A stretch of 64,000 nt of DNA from Anabaena sp. UHCC 0204 (GTDB lineage Bacteria > Cyanobacteriota > Cyanobacteriia > Cyanobacteriales > Nostocaceae): assembly GCF_009711975.1 (NCBI RefSeq), contig NZ_VIKW01000008.1, forward strand, positions 1 to 64,000. The letters are read 5' to 3'. The stretch's first letter is position 1; each line of letters opens with the position of its first letter. Positions 57,325 to 64,000 of the stretch are shown piece by piece. Under the pieces are notes generated by a model. That model saw only the letters and a list, made by a program, of their open reading frames with translations, did no database searches and was not told the origin of the DNA. The position numbers were made by a program, and so were the translations under genes.

Positions 57325-57415
57325 TTTTAAATAATTACACTATAGAACCAAATTGATTTCTTCTTTACAGACTATTATCTCTAACTAAATCACTGTTATT
57401 CACCATCTCTAGTTT

Positions 57416-57796
57416 ATGATCACATCAACCACTATGAATAACCTCCCACCACCAGATCCAGATACATCAAAAACACAGCTTATTTTATATTTGATTCCCA
57501 TTGTCGGCTTTTTTCCATCCCTATGGACTCTCTACCACCGTCAGGGTAGCCGGGAACAACTGGCTACAAGCCGTTTGTCTATTACCTTGGCTTTTATCTG
57601 GATGTTAAGTTATTTATTGTTAACTACTGGGGCGGCTGCGGATTTTTTGACACTGCGCCTATTAATCCTCAATAGTTTCTTAACTTCTGGTTATTTTTTA
57701 GTGAGTGTTTGGTTAATTTTTCGCATAATTCAACGGAAATCTTCTCGTTTACCAGGATTTAGTAATTTGGCAGAGCGAGTATTGCGTAAGTTGTGA
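57416..57796 (+). CDS. Small membrane protein preceding the LCP gene
   Basis: A 126-residue protein with three or four predicted membrane helices (ILYLIPIVGFFPSLWTLY; RLSITLAFIWMLSYLLLTTGAAA; FLVSVWLIFRII) and a basic C-terminus. It resembles short cyanobacterial membrane proteins of unknown function (DUF4870-like layout). It lies 253 bp before the LCP protein gene on the same strand. A second ATG (57434) could be the start. Confidence 0.7.
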   Translation: MITSTTMNNLPPPDPDTSKTQLILYLIPIVGFFPSLWTLYHRQGSREQLATSRLSITLAFIWMLSYLLLTTGAAADFLTLRLLILNSFLTSGYFLVSVWLIFRIIQRKSSRLPGFSNLAERVLRKL

Positions 57797-57880
57797 ATAG
57801 GGAAGAGGTAGGATGCAGCACTATGGCTTACGCCACGCTACGCTATCGGCTACGCTCAGTGACCGGGGAAAATGGACTTC

Positions 57881-57936
57881 CCAATCACCAATCACCAATC
57901 ACCAATCACCAATCACCAATCACCAATCACCAATCA
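57881..57936. repeat. STRR array (CCAATCA)8
   Basis: Eight perfect tandem CCAATCA heptamers between the small membrane protein and LCP genes. Typical STRR of heterocystous cyanobacteria; copy number is expected to vary between strains. A palindrome-like CGCTACGC stretch (57831-57857) lies just before it. Confidence 0.92.
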
Positions 57937-58049
57937 CTTATGATATTTGGAAGTTTCTCATAGCAAATTTCATAGAGAGTTGGTTATCATAGTCTGATTT
58001 GTTTTAGATGTATTAAGTCGGCAAGTTTGTTTTCTTAAAAATCGTAGGT

Positions 58050-59501
58050 GTGAGGAAGTCTGTGACTAGTCAAAAAACAACAGCAGCACAACAAAAAGCC
58101 GCGAAAGCTAAATATAAGGGTAAAAGTTCTCGCTCATCGAAATCGGGGCGCTGGCTATGGTTTGCAGTAGGGATGGGGGGAATTGCCATGGTATCAGGAA
58201 TTGCCGGGGCGTTGTTGGCAGTTTCTTGGGAAAGTACGCCATTGCAACAAGCTCAACTGAGTCCCCAAGAAGAAGCAGTATTTGGTAGTGATAGCATCTC
58301 TGGAAATGGGTTACAATTTTCCCAACTGACGCGCCCAGTGAATATCCTCGTCATGGGCATGAGCATACTTCCTCCAGATGTACAAAACCCTCCAGAAGAA
58401 ACAAAAGACCTTGGTTATTTACCGCAAATTAATTCTTTTGATGGTCTTGCTGATGTCATGTTGTTGATCAAATTTGATCCAGAGACACAAAAGATAGTCA
58501 TGCTTTCCGTTCCTAGAGATACTCGAACAAGAATTGAAGGCTATGGAATCAAAAAAATTAACGCCGCTAATGTAGACGGAGGACCAGCTTTAACAGCAAA
58601 AACCGTCAGTAATCTTTTAGGCGGAGTGGGAATTGATCGATATGTTCGTATTAACGTTTTAGGAGTTAGTAAGCTAATTGAGGCTTTGGGTGGAGTCAAT
58701 GTCTACGTCCCCAAAGATATGAAATATCAGGATGATTCCCAGCATTTATACATTAATTTAAAAGCAGGGCAACAACATCTTAGTGGTGAACAAACGTTAC
58801 AATTACTGCGCTATCGGCATGATGAACTAGGAGATATTGGTCGGATTCAACGCCAGCAAATGGTATTGCGTGCCTTGATTGAACAGACCCTTAATCCCAC
58901 AACTCTGACTCGAGTACCAGATATTCTCAATGTTGTTAAAGAAAATATTGATACTAATCTATCTGTTGAGGAATTAGTCGCACTAGTTGGTTTTGGTTCA
59001 AGAACTAATCGCTCGAATATGCAAATGTTAATGCTACCAGGACGCTTTAGCGAAACAGGCGAATTTGATGCTAGTTATTGGATACCTTACAAAAAAAATA
59101 TTGCTAAATTGATGTCCCAACACTTTGGTTTAGAAGGGACTTCACAAGAACAAGAGATGATTGAGCCTAGTCGGCTACGTATAGCTATTCAAGATAGTAC
59201 AGGCGGTAATACAAACAGCGATCGCTATAATCGCTCTCAGTTGCGTCCCCTAATTCAAACATTGGAAAAAGCTGGATATAGCAATATCTTTATCTCTAAG
59301 CCTTGGGGACAACCTCTAGATGTAACTCATATTGTTGCTCAACAAGGAGATGGAGACAGCGCCGAATCACTACGCAGTATCTTGGGATTTGGTGAAGTGC
59401 GCGTAGAAAGCACTGGTAATATCGGCTCAGATATTACTATCCAGGTGGGTAAGGATTGGTTTCAAAACCAAGCTATTTTCTCGGATTCTACCAGTCAGTA
59501 G
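58050..59501 (+). CDS. LytR-CpsA-Psr (LCP) family protein with LytR_C domain
   Basis: A 483-residue membrane-anchored protein: a basic Ser/Lys-rich cytoplasmic end, a TM segment (WFAVGMGGIAMVSGIAGALLA, about 34-54), the LCP domain (about 95-290; DVMLLIKFDP, SVPRDTRTRI, LRYRHDELGDIGRIQRQQ with the pyrophosphate-binding arginines) and a LytR_C domain (about 375-475). LCP enzymes attach polymers to peptidoglycan from lipid-linked donors. Translation starts at GTG. Convergent with the helicase gene. Confidence 0.92.
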   Translation: MRKSVTSQKTTAAQQKAAKAKYKGKSSRSSKSGRWLWFAVGMGGIAMVSGIAGALLAVSWESTPLQQAQLSPQEEAVFGSDSISGNGLQFSQLTRPVNILVMGMSILPPDVQNPPEETKDLGYLPQINSFDGLADVMLLIKFDPETQKIVMLSVPRDTRTRIEGYGIKKINAANVDGGPALTAKTVSNLLGGVGIDRYVRINVLGVSKLIEALGGVNVYVPKDMKYQDDSQHLYINLKAGQQHLSGEQTLQLLRYRHDELGDIGRIQRQQMVLRALIEQTLNPTTLTRVPDILNVVKENIDTNLSVEELVALVGFGSRTNRSNMQMLMLPGRFSETGEFDASYWIPYKKNIAKLMSQHFGLEGTSQEQEMIEPSRLRIAIQDSTGGNTNSDRYNRSQLRPLIQTLEKAGYSNIFISKPWGQPLDVTHIVAQQGDGDSAESLRSILGFGEVRVESTGNIGSDITIQVGKDWFQNQAIFSDSTSQ

Positions 59502-59550
59502 GGGATTGGGTATTGGGGACTGGGTAATTTTTCTTTCTTTCTTCTTTCTT

Positions 59551-59660
59551 AGGACTTACGCACAAGTCACGAAAGAACGAACTACGAAGGAACGAACCAC
59601 GAAGGAACGAAGGACACGAAGAAAAGAAAGAAGGTTTCAGAGATATTTTGCGTAAGTCCT
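59551..59660. repeat. 110-bp inverted-repeat element (MITE-like)
   Basis: AGGACTTACGCA (59551-59562) and TGCGTAAGTCCT (59649-59660) are perfect 12-bp inverted ends. The interior holds direct repeats of ACGAAGGAACGAA. Single ends of the same type occur near 47971 and 52548. No target duplication could be identified. Confidence 0.7.
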
Positions 59661-59688
59661 GTTTCTTTCTTTCTCCTGACTCCTGACT

Positions 59689-59707
59689 GGGCGCAGGGAC
59701 TGCGCCC
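59689..59707. terminator. Hairpin GGGCGCAG-GGA-CTGCGCCC
   Basis: An 8-bp perfect stem with a 3-nt loop between the convergent LCP and helicase genes. It can end either transcript. Similar GGGCGCAGGGxCTGCGCCC units occur upstream of putA near 39471-39489. Confidence 0.6.
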
Positions 59708-59736
59708 CTACCTCCTGTAGAGACTTTCTAGCATCT

Positions 59737-62061
59737 CTATGAACTTAGGAAATTTTGGGGAAATTGGCGTTTTAAAGCTGCAAACACAGGACAAGGAACA
59801 GAGGTTTGTACATTCTCTGGTTTACTCCATGTAAAGGGTGCTTTTTGCGCCGCAGACATCCATAAAAGTTGTTTAGCTCTAGTCATAGCGACATATAGTA
59901 ACCGATATTCTTCAGCCATTTTTAAATATTTCGATTCTTCCCAAGCTTGTTTAATATCAGGTAGAGGTTGTTTATGAAGTCCGGCGCGAATTTGAGCGCG
60001 TGCTACTTCTGATAAAGTAAAATCGCCTAAAAATTTTCCTTGGGGTGGAATCCAAAATTTCCCAGGAATTAAATTTTCATGGAGAAAAGGCAAAAATACA
60101 TAATCCCAGTCTAACCCTTTGGCTTTGTGCATGGTGATAATTGTTAATTGCCCTTTTTTTGTATATTGTTCTTCAACATTTTCTGGTTCTACAGATTCAA
60201 ATCTTTCCGAACTGACAATTTCACCTAAAACTGAGATCATTTCCCTAATAGAACTATTACCAAAAATTTGCTGATTTACCCGTTCTGCAAGTTTGTCAGC
60301 AGTGGCTAATTCTGATTGATCATATTTTAAAGTTAAAGCTAAAAAAGAAATGATTTGATAATATGGTAATTCTAAATAGGCGCGGAGTAAACTCCGACAA
60401 AGATGAGCCGCTTTTTGCACTATTTCTGTTTGGGCTGGAGCTAAAGGACTTGGATATAAAAATTCTTCAGGAAGACTAGCGAGAGTATTAATATCTTGGG
60501 TAGGAATTAATTGACGTTCCACAAGGACATCTAAAGTAGCTTTAAGATAATCTGGAGAATGAGGGCGATCGCAAAATTGTAATAATGATAAAATTTCTTG
60601 AGGTACATGAGAACGTCGTTCTTTTTCTCCCACATCATAAAGTTGAATTTTATGCTCTTTACATATCTCTGCTAAATTAGCCGCTAACCACCTTCCCTGA
60701 CGATTTTCTCTAACTAATATTGCCGCACAGGCTTGAGGATTTTCTGTAAATAACTCAATTACTCTTTGGGAAAGTAATCCAACTGTGTGATGAATATCTA
60801 GAGGAGTATAAAGTTCTAATCCCTGTCCCACTGGTTGAGGATTTTGTTGGTTATCACCAATATCAAGAGAGTGAATTTTCTGATTTAAAAATGGTGTTTG
60901 TCCATTTTTTGTTTTAGCTGAACCATGATTATTTACCCATTCTAAAGCAAAATTAGCAGCATCAATAATTATGTGTGTACTGCGACCAGCTTGATACATT
61001 TGAGCTAGTCTATTTTTCTTTTGGCAATCTTCGCAAAATTCCCGAAAATAAATAGGATCTGCGGGAGTAAAAGTAGAATTAATGGCTTGATTAGGATCAC
61101 CAACTCTGATTAAATTTAATGTTGATTTATCTAATTTATTGCCATCTAAGCCACTAGCTAATATTTCTAATAAATCCGTCTGTAAAGGACTAGAATCTTG
61201 AGCTTCATCTTCAAAAACAGCAAAAACTTTATTTTGTTCAAGACGACGAGAGCTAGGATTTTGGAGAACTTTTAAAGCCCCTAAAATCATATCATCATAA
61301 TCAATAAAATCCTGTAACTGCATGATTTTTTGATATTGTTCATATAACCCTGCTGCTACTTTTAAAATTTCATATTTATCTTGAGTTTGTTCACTCCAAT
61401 TGAATAAATCTTGTGGTGATATTCCTGAACTTTTAGCTTCATGAATAACGGTATAAGCTAAATCTGGTAATACTTCTGTTCGTAACACAGACTGACGACG
61501 AAGTTTTTCTGTTTCTTCCCCATCAAATTGTTGTCCTGCAAGTAATTGCAGATAGATTTCTGGATGATGAGTAATCCATTGTTCTACGGCTGTGCGGATA
61601 AATTTATGACTTTGATTCGGTGTAATTAATGTTGTATTTTCTAACTGTAACCCAGATAAATCAGGATAACGAGTAGCAATAATTAAGGCTAAACCATGTA
61701 GTGTATAAACCGCAAATCCTGTTTGTGGTAAAGATAATTTTTTTAAATTTTCTCGAATTTTAAATTTAATATTGGCAGTAGCAGAACGGGTGAAAGTAAC
61801 CACTATTAACTGTTTATATTCTTTGTTGCCTGTATTAAGATAATCCTGATATTGCCGGGCTATAGCGATCGCCGCAGCCGCAGCCATTCCCGTAGATTTT
61901 CCCGCTCCAGGCACAGCAGAAACAGCTAATGACCCCCCTTGCCAATCAGCCATTTGTGTTTGTCCTGGACGAAGTTTGGCACGAATTTCGGCAATATTTT
62001 CTTTTAATTGAGAACTAGGTGATAGTGGTAATACTTCAGCAGTAATTTGAGAATTTGACAT
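59737..62061 (-). CDS. UvrD/Rep-like superfamily 1 helicase
   Basis: A 774-residue SF1 helicase. Motifs in order: Walker A SAVPGAGKSTGMAAAAA (about 48-64), VTFTRSATANIKFKIRENL (motif Ia), VFEDEAQDSSPLQ (motif II, DEAQD form), IRVGDPNQAIN (III), an arginine motif (MYQAGRSTH), IITMHKAKGLDWDYVFLP (V) and LLYVAMTRAKQLLWM (VI). It translocates 3'-5' on single-stranded DNA in repair or replication restart. The DEAQD rather than DExQD-UvrD spacing suggests a cyanobacterial side branch. It follows the histidine kinase gene after 104 bp and may be co-transcribed. Confidence 0.93.
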   Translation of the reverse strand: MSNSQITAEVLPLSPSSQLKENIAEIRAKLRPGQTQMADWQGGSLAVSAVPGAGKSTGMAAAAAIAIARQYQDYLNTGNKEYKQLIVVTFTRSATANIKFKIRENLKKLSLPQTGFAVYTLHGLALIIATRYPDLSGLQLENTTLITPNQSHKFIRTAVEQWITHHPEIYLQLLAGQQFDGEETEKLRRQSVLRTEVLPDLAYTVIHEAKSSGISPQDLFNWSEQTQDKYEILKVAAGLYEQYQKIMQLQDFIDYDDMILGALKVLQNPSSRRLEQNKVFAVFEDEAQDSSPLQTDLLEILASGLDGNKLDKSTLNLIRVGDPNQAINSTFTPADPIYFREFCEDCQKKNRLAQMYQAGRSTHIIIDAANFALEWVNNHGSAKTKNGQTPFLNQKIHSLDIGDNQQNPQPVGQGLELYTPLDIHHTVGLLSQRVIELFTENPQACAAILVRENRQGRWLAANLAEICKEHKIQLYDVGEKERRSHVPQEILSLLQFCDRPHSPDYLKATLDVLVERQLIPTQDINTLASLPEEFLYPSPLAPAQTEIVQKAAHLCRSLLRAYLELPYYQIISFLALTLKYDQSELATADKLAERVNQQIFGNSSIREMISVLGEIVSSERFESVEPENVEEQYTKKGQLTIITMHKAKGLDWDYVFLPFLHENLIPGKFWIPPQGKFLGDFTLSEVARAQIRAGLHKQPLPDIKQAWEESKYLKMAEEYRLLYVAMTRAKQLLWMSAAQKAPFTWSKPENVQTSVPCPVFAALKRQFPQNFLSS

Positions 62062-62165
62062 AGTTAAAAATAGGTGACAGGTGACAGGAAAGAAGGAAGA
62101 ATGAGGAGGAGATCAGAATAGTGTCCTAATAGTCTCGAATCTTGGTTATTAAGAGTTTTTAGTTG

Positions 62166-64000
62166 TCAATTGTCAATTATCTCCTCCAATAGGCGTTGAA
62201 TTGTATTTGCTAAATGCTTGAGTTTTAGAGGCTTTGTGAGATAGTCATTTGCACCGGCTGTTAAACATTTTTCCCGATCACCAGGCATAGCTAAAGCTGT
62301 CAGAGCGATAATAGGTAAATTGGCTAAATTGGGGATAAATCGAATTTGTTCCATAGCTTCCAAACCATTCATTCCTGGCATTTGAATATCCATCAAAATT
62401 AAATCAGGGAGATGGGATTTAGTAAGGGCGATCGCTTCTTGACCATTTTTTGCTAAAACGATACGGTAGCCTTTAGCCTCTAAATAACTAGAGACAGTGA
62501 GGATATTCACTTCATTATCTTCTGCTAGCAAAATCAGGGGAGATTTCAATAATTTTCCTGGAGTCATAGCAACTAATTCAGATGCGTCTGGATTTACAGA
62601 TTCAGTCCAATTCCCAGAGATATTAGCAGATGGTAAATCAACCATAAAACAACTCCCCACACCGATTGTACTGCTTACTCCCACTTGTCCACCGTGCATT
62701 TCTACAATTCGCTTCACGAGAGAAAGTCCTAAACCAGTCCCAGTATATTGGCGGTTTAAGGAACTATCAATTTGTACGAAGGGTTGAAATAGTTTATGGA
62801 GATTTTCCGGAGCGATGCCGATACCTGTATCAATGATTGCTATCCTAATAAAATCACAAAAATGTGTAATCTTTGTTTCCGGAGAATGTTGTTCTCGAAG
62901 CACAGATAAGGTAATAGATCCTCCTTCTGGAGTGAATTTGACAGCATTATTGAGTAAATTAATTAAAACTTGTCGCATTCGCCGTTCATCTACTAACAGT
63001 TCTGGTAAATTAGGTTGAATCTTGATGTCTAGATGAATGCGTTTTTGGAAAGCTTGGTGTTTGATAAAAGACAGACTGGATTTACAAAGTTGACGGATGA
63101 CTACTGGGGTACAGTCTAATTCCATTTGTCCCGCTTCAATTTTGGATAAGTCGAGGATGTCGTTAATTAATTCCAATAGATGAGTACCACTGCGTTCAAT
63201 GGTTTGTAAACCCTGACGTTGTTTCTCATTGATTACCCCAAATACCTGATCTTGCAATCCTTCCGTGATGCCAAGAATGGCGTTAAGGGGAGTGCGGAGT
63301 TCGTGACTCATACTGGCGAGAAATTCATCTTTGAGGCGAGTAGCGCGAGCAAGTTGTTTATTAGTATCGTGAAGTTGAGTTTCTGCTTGTTTGCGATCGC
63401 TAATATCTGTGACTCGCACCAGGTTCATTTTTTGACCTGCGACAGTAATTTGTTTGGCGGCCAGGTTGCCCCAAAATATTTTACCTGTGAAGGTTTTGTA
63501 TTCAATTTCCCGACTCCAAAAGCCTTGTTGCTCCATATCATCTTTAATTGCTTGTAACTCTTCAATAGTGAATTGCTGCTTTTGTAATTGATGTCCTTCA
63601 ATCCCAATTAAGTCGGTTTTATTAGTGACTGCAAACATCTCAACAGCCCGTTGGTTGCAATCTATGGTTCGGACTGTTTCTGCATCAACTAGAAAGAGGG
63701 CATCAGCCGATTCATTAAAAATAGCTTCTCGTAAATCCCGACTACGGATAATCTCAGCTTCCGCTTGTTTGCGATCGCTAATGTCGTAGTTAATGCCGAT
63801 CATGCGTTGGGGTTGCCCTTGGGAATTACGCTGAACGAGTCCATAGCCTTTGAGAATGCGAATTTTGCTATTGGGTAATACAATTCTAAACTCAATATCT
63901 AGTTCTTTCTCCTCAGCAATAGCTTGTTTGACTGCTTGACGGATGGTAACTCTATCATCAGGATGCAGGAGGGTTTCAAATTTTGCTAAAGCTTCCTCAC
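62166..64000 (-). CDS. PAS-containing hybrid histidine kinase (5' end outside window)
   Basis: The frame is open from the right edge to the stop at 62166 (about 611 residues seen). In order: a PAS domain whose start is cut off (LHPDD..., ending IGINYDISDRKQAE), a second PAS with PAC (about NESADALFLVDAETVRTIDC to VTDISDRKQ), a coiled linker, HisKA (ASMSHELRTPLNAILG, phospho-His), HATPase (INLLNNAVKFTPEGG; DTGIGIAPENL; TGTGLGLSLVK) and a C-terminal receiver (ILLAEDNEVN; LILMDIQMPGMNG, phospho-Asp). Signal and output are unknown. Confidence 0.93.
   Translation of the reverse strand, partial: EEALAKFETLLHPDDRVTIRQAVKQAIAEEKELDIEFRIVLPNSKIRILKGYGLVQRNSQGQPQRMIGINYDISDRKQAEAEIIRSRDLREAIFNESADALFLVDAETVRTIDCNQRAVEMFAVTNKTDLIGIEGHQLQKQQFTIEELQAIKDDMEQQGFWSREIEYKTFTGKIFWGNLAAKQITVAGQKMNLVRVTDISDRKQAETQLHDTNKQLARATRLKDEFLASMSHELRTPLNAILGITEGLQDQVFGVINEKQRQGLQTIERSGTHLLELINDILDLSKIEAGQMELDCTPVVIRQLCKSSLSFIKHQAFQKRIHLDIKIQPNLPELLVDERRMRQVLINLLNNAVKFTPEGGSITLSVLREQHSPETKITHFCDFIRIAIIDTGIGIAPENLHKLFQPFVQIDSSLNRQYTGTGLGLSLVKRIVEMHGGQVGVSSTIGVGSCFMVDLPSANISGNWTESVNPDASELVAMTPGKLLKSPLILLAEDNEVNILTVSSYLEAKGYRIVLAKNGQEAIALTKSHLPDLILMDIQMPGMNGLEAMEQIRFIPNLANLPIIALTALAMPGDREKCLTAGANDYLTKPLKLKHLANTIQRLLEEIIDN

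Overview
The window is chromosomal DNA of a filamentous, probably heterocystous cyanobacterium of the Nostocales (Anabaena/Dolichospermum/Nostoc-like). The evidence is a form IB rubisco operon in the order rbcL-rbcX-rbcS, a rubisco activase carrying a rubisco-small-subunit-like tail, a PedR-like regulator, a cyanobacterial glycine-rich RRM protein, a fused ProDH/P5CDH enzyme, many GCGATCGC (HIP1) octamers, and heptameric short tandem repeats (STRR) of the type known from heterocystous strains. The genus is my inference. No rRNA, tRNA, CRISPR array or intact transposase was seen. One RNA gene, the signal recognition particle RNA, is present.

Layout. 0.2-1.8 kb: a STAND/NACHT ATPase without C-terminal repeats. 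2.0-8.3 kb: the rubisco locus (promoter, rbcLXS, terminator), two PIN toxin-antitoxin pairs and a GNAT gene, then rubisco activase. 8.5-15.1 kb: lysozyme, a LigT-like gene with an internal deletion, YciI, SRP RNA, a phasin-like protein, queF, a glycosyltransferase, an orphan potC and a pedR-like regulator. 15.4-20.9 kb: an accessory island with a Uma2 nuclease, a decayed higBA pair, a STAND remnant, a three-gene JAB-E2-E1 ubiquitin-like operon and a relNE pair. 21.3-26.5 kb: eno, argC, a ribbon-helix-helix micro-operon and ribBA. 26.7-28.8 kb: a MITE followed by an RloA/RloB (AbiL-like) defence pair. 28.8-36.3 kb: an amidase, metH, hypotheticals, two tandem DUF4351 genes and a second Uma2 gene. 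36.5-52.4 kb: putA, a molybdopterin-oxidoreductase-like lipoprotein overlapping an adenylate cyclase gene, an HD protein, chrA, glpQ, ligA, rbp, an EamA transporter, an alpha/beta hydrolase and truB. 52.6-55.1 kb: two more PIN modules and a third Uma2 gene. 55.3-64 kb: a glutaredoxin-like protein, a small lipoprotein, an AI-2E-family exporter, an LCP cell-wall protein, a UvrD-like helicase and a hybrid histidine kinase that runs off the right edge.

How the genes work together. rbcLXS and activase form a carbon-fixation unit (catalysis, assembly, reactivation and carboxysome recruitment). The strongest candidate for an under-described system is the operon at 17.0-19.9 kb. It encodes a JAMM peptidase with a C-terminal UBC-like segment, a stand-alone E2-like protein and an E1-like adenylyltransferase, with no ubiquitin-like gene and no CBASS cyclase beside them. 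An RloAB pair, six toxin-antitoxin loci (one decayed) and a STAND ATPase add further probable defence or stress genes. Short non-coding repeats are abundant: a 112-bp MITE in two near-identical copies, each with its own 8-bp target duplication; a CTAGTAC-bounded family in three copies; and STRR arrays.
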